A DNA stretch of 64,000 nucleotides from Leifsonia williamsii (GCF_030433685.1 NZ_JAROCF010000001.1:3162001-3226000), one strand, 5' to 3'. Shown: positions 11,564 to 20,892, counted from the first letter of the stretch. The notes: generated by a model from the letters alone, not told the origin. Numbers and translations: made by a program.

Positions 11564-12793
11564 TCAGCCGTCCTTTCGGGTCTCGCTGGTGCTGGAGGGG
11601 GCGGGAGTGCTGGAGGGCGCGCCGGGCTTCCTGCGGTAGAACGGCAGCTCGGTGACGGTGAAGGGCAGGCGGGAGCCGCGCACGTCGACGTGCAGCTCGG
11701 TGCCGGGCCGGGCGTAGCGGGGCGCGACGTAGGCCATGGCCACGGGGACGCCGATCGTCGGCGACAGGACGCCCGAGGTCACGACGCCGACCTCGGCGTC
11801 GTCGCCGCCCTTGTCGCCGCCGAGGACGGCGAGCACGGGGTAGCCGGCGCGGGCGGCGCGCTTGCCATGGCCCATCAGGCCGACGAGCACGCGGGCCTCG
11901 GGGTCCGGCCCCTCCTCCGCGGCGGCGCGGCCGACGAAGTCGGTGTCCTTGCCCAGGTCGACGACACGGCCGAGGCCGGCCTGCGCCGGCTGGGTGTCGC
12001 GGCCGAGCTCGTGACCGTACAGCGGCATCCCCGCCTCCAGGCGGAGGGTGTCGCGCGCGGCGAGACCGGCGGGCACGAGGCCCTGGTCGGCGCCGGCCTC
12101 CAGCAGCGCGTCCCAGAGGCCGCGGGCGTCGTCGGGGGCGAGGTAGAGCTCGAAGCCGTCCTCGCCGGTGTAGCCGGTGCGGGCGATCAGCAGCGGGCGC
12201 GTCTGGAACTCGGCCGGAAGGGCGCGGTAGTAGCGGAGGTCGGTGAGGCGCTGGGCGAAGTCCTCGCCGTCGAGGGCTCCGTCGTCGGCGGAGAAGCCGG
12301 GCGTCGCGAGCAGGATCGACAGCGCGGCGGGGCCCTGCACCGCGATCAGGGCGACGTCGTCGCTCTCGTCGAACACCTCGACGTCGAAGGGCGCCGTGCG
12401 GTCGCGCAGCTCCTCGGCGACCACCTCGCGGTTCGCGGCGTTCGCGACGACCAGGTAGCGGTCCTCCCCCGTGCGGTACACGACGAGGTCGTCGATGACG
12501 CCGCCGGAGCGCGAGAGCAGGAGGCTGTACTTGGCCCGGTCGACCGCGAGCGCGGACAGGCGGCCGGCGAGCGCGTAGTCGAGCGCCTCCCCCGCCTCCG
12601 GCCCGAGGACGACGATCTCGCCCATGTGCGAGAGGTCGAAGATGCCGGCGGCGGTGCGGACGGCGTGGTGCTCGGCGAGGTCGCCCGCGTAGCGCACGGG
12701 CATCTGCCAGCCGGCGAAGTCCGTGAAGGAGGCGCCGGCGGCGACGTGGGCGTCGTGGAGCGGCGAGAGGCGGGGCTCGTTCTGCGAGGTCAT
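11564..12793 (-). CDS. gcvT: Glycine cleavage system aminomethyltransferase, T protein
   Basis: Transfers the methylene group from aminomethyl-lipoyl-GcvH to tetrahydrofolate and releases ammonia. It has 409 residues. The N-terminal folate-binding domain carries typical stretches such as DLSHMGEI and the region near GYTGEDGFE; a C-terminal barrel domain ends with [11 protein letters not shown]. The start chosen is ATG 12793, preceded by GGAGAAC; the frame is open further upstream, but that part is the riboswitch leader. First gene of gcvT-gcvH-gcvP. Confidence 0.97.
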   Translation of the reverse strand: MTSQNEPRLSPLHDAHVAAGASFTDFAGWQMPVRYAGDLAEHHAVRTAAGIFDLSHMGEIVVLGPEAGEALDYALAGRLSALAVDRAKYSLLLSRSGGVIDDLVVYRTGEDRYLVVANAANREVVAEELRDRTAPFDVEVFDESDDVALIAVQGPAALSILLATPGFSADDGALDGEDFAQRLTDLRYYRALPAEFQTRPLLIARTGYTGEDGFELYLAPDDARGLWDALLEAGADQGLVPAGLAARDTLRLEAGMPLYGHELGRDTQPAQAGLGRVVDLGKDTDFVGRAAAEEGPDPEARVLVGLMGHGKRAARAGYPVLAVLGGDKGGDDAEVGVVTSGVLSPTIGVPVAMAYVAPRYARPGTELHVDVRGSRLPFTVTELPFYRRKPGAPSSTPAPSSTSETRKDG

Positions 12794-12856
12794 GAGTTCT
12801 CCGATACGCCGGCCGGGCGGCCGGGGGCGGCGGGGCGCGGCGGCCCCGGGAAGAAC

Positions 12857-13053
12857 TCCCCCTCTGTCATCCGGCCTGAGAGTTTCACCGCGCCCGCCGG
12901 AGCGGACCGCGGCTTTCACCGTGGGCGAGGGCGGCGAGCGCCGTCCTGCTTTTCAGAGTGGCCAGTCCGATGCGGTACGCGTACCTGAGAGATTGTCGGG
13001 GAGGATTGCTCCTTCGGTGCCGCGCGGCGTCAAGCGCCCGCGACTCTCCCGCA
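12857..13053 (-). ncRNA. Tandem glycine riboswitch upstream of gcvT
   Basis: Read on the minus strand, the leader has the hallmarks of two glycine aptamers in series. The first opens with GCGGGAGAGTC near 13050, contains CACCGAAGGAGCAA near 13010 and closes with AATCTCTCAGGTA near 12980. The second starts with ACTCTGAAAAGCAGG near 12955 and closes with GTGAAACTCTCAGGCC near 12880, followed by GGATGACAGAGGGGGAG. This layout is the known family arrangement, where bound glycine switches gcv expression on. About 60 very GC-rich bases separate it from the gcvT start, enough for an expression platform, but I cannot fold it here. Confidence 0.92.
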
Positions 13054-13136
13054 TCGACCTCGATGGCCCGATGTTCAGTTGAGTGGATCGGGAGTCAGCA
13101 TATCCGCTTCCCGCCGGGTTGGCGTTCAGGTCGGAA

Positions 13137-13175
13137 TGACACTAAGATGGCTTCTTAGAGTCACGATGACTTTAA
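13137..13175. promoter_or_regulatory. Probable operator of the NAD operon (three half-sites)
   Basis: Three copies of a 9-base half-site TGACWYTAA lie within 39 bases: TGACACTAA (13137-13145, forward), TTAGAGTCA (13155-13163, reverse) and TGACTTTAA (13167-13175, forward). The first two make a 27-bp palindrome with 11-bp arms and one mismatch. The last two make a 21-bp palindrome with 9-bp arms, one mismatch and a CGA centre. The block ends 19 bases before the nrtR start, so autoregulation by NrtR is the likely role (inference). Confidence 0.65.
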
Positions 13176-13194
13176 CCATCCGGAGGGACCGGCC

Positions 13195-13920
13195 ATGACG
13201 ACGAAGCACGAACGCGCCAGCGCGTTGCTCGCCGTGTCCACGGTGATCTTCGCCCTCCGCAAGGACGACGAGACCGGTGGCGAGCCGCAGGTCTGGCTGC
13301 CGCTCGTGCGCCGCATCCGCGAGCCCTTCCAGGGCCGCTGGGCGCTCCCGGGCGGACCGCTGCGCGTCGGAGAGGATCTCGCGTACGCCGCGGGACGCAC
13401 GCTCAACGAGACCACGGGGCTCGCCCCGAGCTATCTGGAGCAGCTGTACGCGTTCGGAGACGCCTCCCGCTCCTCCGGCGCCGAACGCGTCGTCTCGATC
13501 GTCTACTGGGCGCTCGTGCGCGGGGAGGAGGCGGAGCGCGCCGTGGTGGGCGAGAACGTCGCCTGGTTCCCCGCCGACCACCTGCCCGAGCTGGCCTTCG
13601 ACCACAACCTCATCGTCGAGTACGCGCTCTGGCGGCTGCGCACCAAGATGGAGTACTCGCGCATCGCCCACGCCTTCCTCGGCGAGCGCTTCACGCTCGC
13701 CCAGCTGCGCGAGGTGCACGAGGCCGTGCTCGGCCGCGCCCTCGACCCGGCCAACTTCCGGCGCACGATCGAGGCCTCCGGGGCCGTCGTCGCGACCGAC
13801 GAGTACCTCACGGGGACGCCGCACCGGCCTCCCCGGCTCTACCGCTACGACGACGCGGTCGACCTCGCCGACGCGGGGCCGCTGCCGCTGCAGCAGCACT
13901 TCTTCAAGGGAGAATCATGA
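13195..13920 (+). CDS. nrtR: Nudix-type transcriptional regulator of NAD synthesis (NrtR/NdnR family)
   Basis: Encodes 241 residues: an N-terminal Nudix-like domain (about 10-140) and a C-terminal winged helix (about 150-230), the architecture of NrtR regulators, which sense ADP-ribose-type ligands. The Nudix box reads GGPLRVGEDL...RTLNETTGL; two glutamates of the canonical REUxEExGU motif are Thr, so hydrolase activity is probably lost, fitting a sensor role. The ATG at 13195 follows GGAGGG by about 8 bases. The gene overlaps nadA by 4 bases. In Corynebacterium glutamicum the homologous ndnR-nadA-nadC-nadS operon is repressed by its first gene product; the same is likely here. Confidence 0.92.
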   Translation: MTTKHERASALLAVSTVIFALRKDDETGGEPQVWLPLVRRIREPFQGRWALPGGPLRVGEDLAYAAGRTLNETTGLAPSYLEQLYAFGDASRSSGAERVVSIVYWALVRGEEAERAVVGENVAWFPADHLPELAFDHNLIVEYALWRLRTKMEYSRIAHAFLGERFTLAQLREVHEAVLGRALDPANFRRTIEASGAVVATDEYLTGTPHRPPRLYRYDDAVDLADAGPLPLQQHFFKGES

Positions 13921-15218
13921 GCACAGCCATCGCCTCGGTCGACACGACCATCCGGCTCATCGCGACCGGTGATGCCGCCGGCGCCACCTGCACGCCCGAC
14001 CTCGTCGAGGCGCCGTGGACGTTCGACGCCGCCCCTCCCTCCTACGGGCCGGGCGCCTCCATGGCAGACCCGATCCCGGCGTTCGCGCCGCGCCAGGGCG
14101 AGCTGCCCGAGGAGTACCGCACGGCCTCCGCCGATGAACTGCGCGAACGCATCCTCGCCGCGAAGGCGACGCTCGGCGACCGCGTCGCCGTGATGGGCCA
14201 CTTCTACCAGCGCGACGAGGTCGTGCAGTTCGCCGACTTCGTCGGCGACTCGTTCCAGCTCGCGAACGCGGCGAAGGCGCGGCCGGAGGCGGAGGCGATC
14301 GTGTTCTGCGGCGTGCACTTCATGGCCGAGACCGCCGACATCGTGTCGCGTCCCGAGCAGCGCGTCATCCTCCCGAACCTCGCCGCCGGGTGCTCGATGG
14401 CCGACATGGCCGACCTCGACTCGGTGCAGGAGTGCTGGGAGCAGTTGGAGGAGCTGTACGGCACCGAGCCCGACGCCGACGGCCGCGTGCCGGTCATCCC
14501 GGTCACGTACATGAACTCGTCGGCGGCGCTCAAGGCGTTCTGCGGCGAGCACGGCGGCATCGTGTGCACCTCCTCCAACGCGGCGACCGTGCTGGAGTGG
14601 GCGTTCGCGCGCGGGCAGCGCGTCCTCTTCTTCCCCGACCAGCACCTCGGGCGCAACACGGCGAAGGCGATGGGCGTGCCGGTGGAGGCGATGCCGCTGT
14701 GGAACCCGCGCAAGCCGCTCGGCGGGTCCAGCGTCGAGACGCTCCAGGACGCCCGGGTGATCCTGTGGCACGGCTTCTGCTCGGTGCACAAGCGGTTCAC
14801 GGTCGGCCAGATCGAGCACGCGCGGGCCGAGTTCCCCGGCGTGCGCGTCATCGTGCACCCGGAGTGCCCGATGGAGGTCGTCGACGCCGCCGACGAGTAC
14901 GGCTCGACCGACTACATCGTCAAGGCGATCCAGGCCGCTCCCGCCGGCTCGACCTTCGCCATCGGCACCGAGATCAACCTGGTGCAGCGGCTCGCGGCCC
15001 AGTTCCCGCAGCACACGATCTTCTGCCTCGACGCGGTGGTGTGCCCGTGCTCGACCATGTACCGCATCCACCCCGGCTACCTGGCCTGGGTGCTGGAGGG
15101 GCTGGTCCGCGGCGAGGCCCTCAACCAGGTCTCGGTGCCCGAGTCGGTCGCGGCACCGGCCCGGGTCGCGCTGGAGCGGATGCTCGCGGCGCGCCCCGAC
15201 ACGACGATGGCGGCGTGA
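13917..15218 (+). CDS. nadA: Quinolinate synthase A
   Basis: Condenses iminoaspartate with dihydroxyacetone phosphate to quinolinate, the second step of de novo NAD synthesis, using an oxygen-sensitive 4Fe-4S cluster. It has 433 residues, the long form with an N-terminal extension of roughly 60. Likely cluster cysteines are C159 (AAGCSMAD), C288 (HGFCSVH) and C376 or C378 (VVCPCSTMYR). The ATG overlaps the nrtR stop (ATGA), so it is translationally coupled. nadB starts immediately downstream. Confidence 0.97.
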   Translation: MSTAIASVDTTIRLIATGDAAGATCTPDLVEAPWTFDAAPPSYGPGASMADPIPAFAPRQGELPEEYRTASADELRERILAAKATLGDRVAVMGHFYQRDEVVQFADFVGDSFQLANAAKARPEAEAIVFCGVHFMAETADIVSRPEQRVILPNLAAGCSMADMADLDSVQECWEQLEELYGTEPDADGRVPVIPVTYMNSSAALKAFCGEHGGIVCTSSNAATVLEWAFARGQRVLFFPDQHLGRNTAKAMGVPVEAMPLWNPRKPLGGSSVETLQDARVILWHGFCSVHKRFTVGQIEHARAEFPGVRVIVHPECPMEVVDAADEYGSTDYIVKAIQAAPAGSTFAIGTEINLVQRLAAQFPQHTIFCLDAVVCPCSTMYRIHPGYLAWVLEGLVRGEALNQVSVPESVAAPARVALERMLAARPDTTMAA

Positions 15219-15219
15219 C

Positions 15220-16815
15220 ATGAGCCGCGTGGTCGTCGTCGGAAGCGGCATCGCGGGGCTGACCGCCGCGCTGGAGGCGTCGCGCCTCCACGCCGTGACC
15301 CTGGTCACGAAGGCCGCGCTCACCGAGGCCAACACGCGTTACGCCCAGGGCGGTATCGCCGCCGCCGTGTTCCCCGACGACAGCGCCGAGGCGCACGCGG
15401 CCGACACCGAGCGCGCGGGCGCCGGGCTGACCGTGCCGGAGGCGGTGGCAGCGCTCTGCGGCGACGGGCCCGACCGCATCCGCGACCTCCTCGCGCTGGG
15501 GACGCGGTTCGACACGGTCGACGGCCCGGGCGCGGGTGACGGAGGCGATGGGATCGACGGGCTGGCCCGCGGGCTCGAGGCGGCGCACTCCGCGCCTCGC
15601 GTGCTGCACGCCGGCGGCGACGCGACCGGGGCCGAGATCGAGCGGGCGCTGGTGGAGGCGGTGCGCGCCTCCGGGGTCCGCGTCGTCGAGCGCGCCTTCC
15701 TGCTCGACGTGCTCGTCACCGACGGCGCCGCCGCCGGGGTGCGGCTGCTGCTCGCCGACGGGAGCACGACCTCCCTCGCCGCCGACGCCGTGATCCTGGC
15801 GACGGGAGGCTTCGGGCGGCTCTGGTCGCGCACGACCAACCCCGAGGTCGCCACCGGTGACGGCATCGCCGCCGCCTGGCGCGCGGGGGCGGCGCTGGCC
15901 GACCTCGAGTTCACGCAGTTCCACCCGACCGCGCTCGCCCTGCCGGGATCGTTCCTGGTGTCGGAGGCGGTACGCGGCGAGGGCGCGGTGCTGCGGAACG
16001 CGCACGGCGAGCGCTTCATGCTCGATGTGCACCCGGACGCCGAGCTGGCCCCGCGCGATGTCGTGGCCCGCGGGATCGCGGTCGAGATGGCGGCGCAGGG
16101 CGGCGCTCCGGTGGTGCTCGACGCGACGGCGCTGGGCCGGGACTTCCTCTCCCGGCGGTTCCCGACGATCGACGCCGCCTCCCGCGCCGCCGGCCTCGAC
16201 TGGGCGACCGAGCCCGTGCCGGTCACCCCGGCCGCGCACTACGCGATGGGCGGGGTCGCGACCGACACGAGCGGCCGCTCCACCCTCCCCGGGCTGTTCG
16301 CCGCCGGGGAGGTCGCCTGCACCGGCGTGCACGGTGCGAACCGGCTCGCCTCCAACTCTCTGCTGGAAGGGCTCGTCTTCGCCCACCGGGCGGTCGCGGC
16401 ACTCGGAGAGGAATGGCCTCCGCCGCCCGCCTGGATCACGGCGGCCCGTCCGGCCGACCTCCCCATCGTTGACGCGCATCCGTCGCTCGCCTTCGACCGC
16501 AGCAGGCTCGGCGCGCTGATGTGGGAGGCCGCGGGCGTGCACCGCTCCGGCACCGGCCTGCGCGCGGCGGCCGCCGAGCTGGCCGCGACGGCCATGCCGC
16601 TGCCCGGCGAGGACGCCAACCTCCTGCAGCTCGCCCGGCTCGTGGTTGCCGCGGCCCTCGCGCGGGAGGAGTCCCGCGGAGCGCACTTCCGCGCGGACCA
16701 CCCGCTCCCCGCCCCTGGTACCGCGCAGCACACGCTGATCGCGGGAGCGTCCTCCACTCCCCTCTCCACCGCCGACACCGCCCTCCGAACCGCCGAGGTG
16801 ACCGCCGCATGCTGA
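15220..16815 (+). CDS. nadB: L-aspartate oxidase
   Basis: FAD enzyme that oxidises L-aspartate to iminoaspartate for NadA. It has 531 residues. The FAD-binding GxGxxG motif is at the N-terminus (VVVVGSGIAGLTA, about 3-15), followed by the family stretch NTRYAQGGIAAAV (about 42-54). Later conserved segments such as TQFHPTA and PAAHYAMGGV are present. The ATG at 15220 follows the nadA stop by one base. Its C-terminus overlaps nadC by 7 bases in another frame. Confidence 0.97.
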   Translation: MSRVVVVGSGIAGLTAALEASRLHAVTLVTKAALTEANTRYAQGGIAAAVFPDDSAEAHAADTERAGAGLTVPEAVAALCGDGPDRIRDLLALGTRFDTVDGPGAGDGGDGIDGLARGLEAAHSAPRVLHAGGDATGAEIERALVEAVRASGVRVVERAFLLDVLVTDGAAAGVRLLLADGSTTSLAADAVILATGGFGRLWSRTTNPEVATGDGIAAAWRAGAALADLEFTQFHPTALALPGSFLVSEAVRGEGAVLRNAHGERFMLDVHPDAELAPRDVVARGIAVEMAAQGGAPVVLDATALGRDFLSRRFPTIDAASRAAGLDWATEPVPVTPAAHYAMGGVATDTSGRSTLPGLFAAGEVACTGVHGANRLASNSLLEGLVFAHRAVAALGEEWPPPPAWITAARPADLPIVDAHPSLAFDRSRLGALMWEAAGVHRSGTGLRAAAAELAATAMPLPGEDANLLQLARLVVAAALAREESRGAHFRADHPLPAPGTAQHTLIAGASSTPLSTADTALRTAEVTAAC

Positions 16816-17669
16816 CCCGCCAGATCATCGAGACCGTCGTGCGCGCCGCGCTCGTCGAGGACGCGCCCTGGGGCGACCTCACCAGCCAGACGCTCATTCC
16901 CGAAACGGCATATGCCACCGCGGCGCTGGTTGCGCGCGAGCCGGGGACCTTCTCCGGAGGCGAGGTGTTCGCCGCCGCGATGACGTTGACCGACCCCGCG
17001 ATCGAGGTGGCGCTCGCGGTCGCGGACGGCGAGGAGTTCGCGGCCGGCGCGACCCTGGCCACCGTCTCCGGCCCCGCGCGATCGGTGCTGCAGGCCGAGC
17101 GCGTCGCCCTCAACTTCACGCAGCGCATGAGCGGCATCGCGACGACGACCGCCGCGTATGTACGGGAGGTGGCGCACACCTCCGCCCGCATCGTCGACAC
17201 CCGCAAGACCACGCCGGGCCTGCGCGCGTTCGAACGGCATGCCGTGCGCAGCGGCGGCGGGCGCAACCACCGGTTCTCGCTCTCGGACGCGGTCATGGCG
17301 AAGGACAACCACCTGGCGGTGCTGACCGCGCAGTCCGGCCTGTCGGTCATTGATGCGCTGCGGGCCGTACGCGCGGAGCTGCCGCACACCACCCACCTGG
17401 AGGTGGAGGTCGACCGGCTGGACCAGATCGAGCCCGTGCTCGCCGCCGGGGTCGACACGATCATGCTCGACAACTTCAGCCTGGACGAGCTGCGCGAGGG
17501 GGTGGCGCTCGTCGCCGGTCGCGCGATCGTGGAGGCCAGCGGCAACGTGAACCTGTCGACCGTGCGGGCCATCGCCGAGACCGGGGTGGACGTCATCTCC
17601 TCCGGTGCGCTCACGCACAGCGTCCGCTCGCTCGACCTGGGGCTGGACGTCGTGGTGGAGCAGGCCTGA
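16809..17669 (+). CDS. nadC: Nicotinate-nucleotide pyrophosphorylase (carboxylating)
   Basis: Converts quinolinate and PRPP to nicotinate mononucleotide, CO2 and pyrophosphate, completing the three-gene de novo branch. It has 286 residues, normal for the family. Conserved substrate-binding segments RKTTPGLR, GGGRNHRF and AKDNHL are present, as is the C-terminal barrel motif MLDNFS. The ATG at 16809 lies inside the nadB 3' end, a 7-base overlap. Type II phosphoribosyltransferase fold expected; cytoplasmic. Confidence 0.97.
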   Translation: MLTRQIIETVVRAALVEDAPWGDLTSQTLIPETAYATAALVAREPGTFSGGEVFAAAMTLTDPAIEVALAVADGEEFAAGATLATVSGPARSVLQAERVALNFTQRMSGIATTTAAYVREVAHTSARIVDTRKTTPGLRAFERHAVRSGGGRNHRFSLSDAVMAKDNHLAVLTAQSGLSVIDALRAVRAELPHTTHLEVEVDRLDQIEPVLAAGVDTIMLDNFSLDELREGVALVAGRAIVEASGNVNLSTVRAIAETGVDVISSGALTHSVRSLDLGLDVVVEQA

Positions 17670-17676
17670 GGCGACG

Positions 17677-18843
17677 ATGACCGCCCCGCTCTACCTCGAC
17701 GCCGCCGCCACCTCCGCCGTGCGGCGGGAGGTGCTGGAGGCGATGTGGCCGTACCTGACCGGCGACTTCGGCAACCCCTCCAGCCACCACGGCTACGGCG
17801 AGTCGGCGGCGCGGGCGCTGGCCGACGCCCGCGCGACCGTCGCCGCGTGGCTCGGCTGCCGCGCGTCCGAGGTCGTGTTCACCTCGGGCGGCACGGAGGC
17901 CGACAACCTCGCCCTCAAGGGCATCGCTCTCGGGGCGGTCGCAGCGGACCCCGACCGTGGGCGGCACATCGTGACAACGCCGATCGAGCACGAGGCGGTG
18001 CTCGCCTCCGTCGACTACCTCGTCCGCCGGCACGGATTCGAGGCCACGATGGTCCCGGTCGGGAGGGACGGGCTGGTCGACCCCGCGGACTTCAGCGCGG
18101 CCCTGCGCCCCGGCACGACGCTCGCCAGCGTCATGCTCGCCAACAACGAGGTCGGCACTGTGCAGCCCGTCGCGGAGCTGGCGCGCATCGCGCACGACAA
18201 CGGCACGCCCCTCCACACCGACGCGGTCCAGGCGGCCGGCTGGCTGCCGCTCGACGTGCGCGCGCTCGGTGTGGACGCGCTGAGCGTCTCCGGCCACAAG
18301 CTCGGTGCGCCCAAGGGCATCGGGGCGCTGTTCGTCCGCAGCCGCCTCCCGCTCGAACCGGTGCTCCACGGCGGCGGCCAGGAGCGTGGGCGGCGCTCGG
18401 GGACCGAGAACGTCGCCGGGGCGGTGGCGCTGGCCACCGCTGCACGGCTGTCGATGGCCGGCCAGGAGCGCGCTGCGGCGGCGGCCGCGGCGGCTCGCGA
18501 CGCCTTCATCGCAGCGGTGCTCACGGAGGCGCCCGACGCGCAGCTCACGGGGCACCCGGCCGCTCGCCTGCCCGGCACCGCCTCCTTCGTCTTCCCCGGG
18601 ACCAACGGGGAGGCGGTGCTGCTGGAGCTGGAGCGCCGCGGCATCGTCTCGTCCAGCGGCTCGGCGTGCGCGGCGGGCAGCGAGGAGGCCTCCCACGTGC
18701 TGCTCGCGCTGGGGTACGACGAGGAGCTGGCCCGCACGGCGGTGCGCTTCTCGTGGGGTTCGGAGGTGACGGCCGGGCAGCTCGCGGCGGTCGCTCCCGC
18801 CGTCGGCGAGGCGGTGCGCACGGTGCGCGGGCTGGCCGGCTGA
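17677..18843 (+). CDS. nadS: Cysteine desulfurase-like protein of the NAD operon (NadS type)
   Basis: PLP-dependent class V aminotransferase-fold enzyme of the NifS/IscS family; 388 residues. The PLP lysine is Lys208 in SGHKLGAPKG and the active cysteine is Cys331 in SSGSACAAGS; the GTEADN motif is at 72-77. As last gene of nrtR-nadA-nadB-nadC-nadS, it most likely supplies sulphur for the NadA iron-sulphur cluster, as shown for nadS in C. glutamicum. The ATG at 17677 is 7 bases after the nadC stop. A general IscS role cannot be excluded. Confidence 0.92.
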   Translation: MTAPLYLDAAATSAVRREVLEAMWPYLTGDFGNPSSHHGYGESAARALADARATVAAWLGCRASEVVFTSGGTEADNLALKGIALGAVAADPDRGRHIVTTPIEHEAVLASVDYLVRRHGFEATMVPVGRDGLVDPADFSAALRPGTTLASVMLANNEVGTVQPVAELARIAHDNGTPLHTDAVQAAGWLPLDVRALGVDALSVSGHKLGAPKGIGALFVRSRLPLEPVLHGGGQERGRRSGTENVAGAVALATAARLSMAGQERAAAAAAAARDAFIAAVLTEAPDAQLTGHPAARLPGTASFVFPGTNGEAVLLELERRGIVSSSGSACAAGSEEASHVLLALGYDEELARTAVRFSWGSEVTAGQLAAVAPAVGEAVRTVRGLAG

Positions 18844-18933
18844 TTATTCCCCGTTACGCGCAGAGTGAACGGACGACACCGTTTACCTCGGCGAAACCCG
18901 CAGCGTCGGTGGCCATCGCTACTGTTGACCCTC

Positions 18934-20415
18934 GTGACCCTCCAAGACTCCCCGGCCGACACCGCATCCGTTCCGGCGCAGACCGTCGCCAAGCCGGGCC
19001 CGGTCATCGCACTGCTCGTCGTCAGCGCCTTCGTCGTCATCCTCAACGAGACGACGATGGGTGTCGCGCTGACCGACATCATGGACGACCTCGGCATCAC
19101 CGCGGCCACGGGCGCCTGGCTCACCACCGGCTTCCTCCTCACCATGGCGATCGTCATCCCGCTGACCGGCTTCCTGCTGAGCAGATTCACCATCCGTCAG
19201 GTGTTCTTCTCGGCCATGGGCCTCTTCGCGACCGGAACGCTCATCGCGGCGCTCGCGCCGGGCTTCGAGGTCCTGCTGGCGGGTCGCATCGTGCAGGCCA
19301 CCGGCACCGGTGTGATGATGCCGCTGCTCTTCACCACGGTCCTCACGATCGTGCCGCCGAGCCACCGCGGTCGCATGATGGGCGTCATCACCATCGTCAT
19401 CGCTGTCGCACCGGCCGTCGGCCCGACCGTCTCCGGTCTGATCCTCCAGAACCTGACCTGGCACGCCATCTTCTGGATCGTGCTGCCCATCGCCCTGCTC
19501 GCCATCGGGCTCGGTGCGGTGTGGGTGCGGAACGTCACCGAGACCAACCCGCATGCGCGATTCGACGTCCTGTCGGTGATCCTGTCGGCCTTCGGCTTCG
19601 GCGGACTGATCTACGGCCTCAGCAGCATCGGCGAGGCGGCATCCGGTCACGCGCTCATGCCGATCTGGATCCCGATCGTCGTGGGCGTCGTCGCGCTCGC
19701 GTTGTTCGTGCTCCGGCAGCTCCAGCTGCAGAAGGTGGACGGCGCGCTGCTCGATCTGCGCGTGTTCACGAGTCGCGCGTTCAGCCTCGCGTCGGTCCTG
19801 GTGGTCATCGTCATGGCCGCGCTGTTCGGTTCGCTGATCCTGATTCCGATCTATCTGCAGCAGGTCCTCGGTCTCGACGTCCTCGCCGTGGGCCTGGTGC
19901 TGCTTCCCGGCGGGGTGCTGATGGGCGCGATGGCGCCGGTCGTCGGCAACCTGTTCGACCGGTTCGGCCCGACTCCGCTGGTCATCCCCGGTACCGCGAT
20001 CGCCGCCGCCGCGCTCTGGGGCATGGCGACGTTCGGTGAGGGCACGAGCCTCGTCTGGGTCATCGCCGTCCATCTGGCGCTGAACCTCGGCCTCGGCCTG
20101 GTCTTCACCCCGCTGCTGACGTCGGCGCTCGGCTCACTCCCGCAGCGTCTGTATCCGCACGGGAGCGCCGTCGTCGGGACCATCCAGCAGGTCGCGGGCG
20201 CCGCGGGCACCGCCCTGTTCGTCACCCTCATGTCCGTCACCATCGCTTCGTCGACGAGCGCCGGCGCAAGCCCGGTGACCGCGACGGCCGACGGTGTGCA
20301 TGTGGCGTTCTTCATCGGCGCCATCGTCGCCTCGGCCGCGGTGGTGCTGGCCCTGTTCGTCCGCAAGCCGGTGGAACCCGTCGAGGCCGGCGGGGACGTC
20401 CTGACGGTTCACTGA
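18934..20415 (+). CDS. MFS multidrug-type efflux transporter, DHA2 (EmrB/QacA) family
   Basis: A 493-residue protein with about 14 hydrophobic segments, the DHA2 layout, expected in the cytoplasmic membrane as a proton-coupled drug or metabolite exporter. Motif C-like residues (GPTVSGLI) occur near helix 5. The start chosen is GTG 18934, with TACTGT at 18920-18925 eight bases before it, a leaderless-type arrangement; an in-frame ATG at 18865 would put 23 poorly conserved residues in front. No regulator gene is adjacent. Substrate unknown. Confidence 0.9.
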   Translation: MTLQDSPADTASVPAQTVAKPGPVIALLVVSAFVVILNETTMGVALTDIMDDLGITAATGAWLTTGFLLTMAIVIPLTGFLLSRFTIRQVFFSAMGLFATGTLIAALAPGFEVLLAGRIVQATGTGVMMPLLFTTVLTIVPPSHRGRMMGVITIVIAVAPAVGPTVSGLILQNLTWHAIFWIVLPIALLAIGLGAVWVRNVTETNPHARFDVLSVILSAFGFGGLIYGLSSIGEAASGHALMPIWIPIVVGVVALALFVLRQLQLQKVDGALLDLRVFTSRAFSLASVLVVIVMAALFGSLILIPIYLQQVLGLDVLAVGLVLLPGGVLMGAMAPVVGNLFDRFGPTPLVIPGTAIAAAALWGMATFGEGTSLVWVIAVHLALNLGLGLVFTPLLTSALGSLPQRLYPHGSAVVGTIQQVAGAAGTALFVTLMSVTIASSTSAGASPVTATADGVHVAFFIGAIVASAAVVLALFVRKPVEPVEAGGDVLTVH

Positions 20416-20511
20416 CCCTCCCCGCTCCCCTCTCCCCTCTCCCTCGCAGGCGGCCTCTTTCCATCGGGCCGCGCGGTGCGGCATACTGCACCGCGACGAA
20501 GGGAGGCGCGG

Positions 20512-20892
20512 GTGGCACGCGGCGTCGAGGCGGGAACGGTCGAGGAGTACCTCGACCGCATCGGTGAGCCGTTCGGCTCGGCGCTGCGCACGGTCCGCGA
20601 CCGCATCGCCGTGCTGCTGCCCGACAGCGATCAGGTCATCAGCTACCGCGTCCCGATCTTCCGTCGCAACGGGAAGAGCGTGGTCGGCCTGTCGGCGACG
20701 GCGACCGAGTGCAGCCTCCTGCTGATGAGTCCACCCGCCGCTGCGGAGCTCGCCGGCACGCTGACCGAGGGCTCGCTGTCGGGCGCGACCCTGCACTTCT
20801 CCCCCGAGCACCCGCTCAGCGAGCAGACGCTGCGCACCATCCTCGCCGTGCGGCTGCGCGAGCTCGACGGCGGGACGAAGCCGAAGGAGTGA
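20512..20892 (+). CDS. DUF1801-family protein (YdhG-like)
   Basis: A 126-residue soluble protein of the DUF1801 type: the opening TVEEYLDRIGEPF and the segment YRVPIFRRNGK match the family pattern, in which a frataxin-like fold has been proposed. Its biochemical role is not established. The start is GTG 20512, preceded by GGGAGG; the upstream ATG at 20476 lacks a Shine-Dalgarno. Two bases separate it from the following CMD-family gene, so the two and the next DUF488 gene form a small operon. Confidence 0.82.
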   Translation: MARGVEAGTVEEYLDRIGEPFGSALRTVRDRIAVLLPDSDQVISYRVPIFRRNGKSVVGLSATATECSLLLMSPPAAAELAGTLTEGSLSGATLHFSPEHPLSEQTLRTILAVRLRELDGGTKPKE

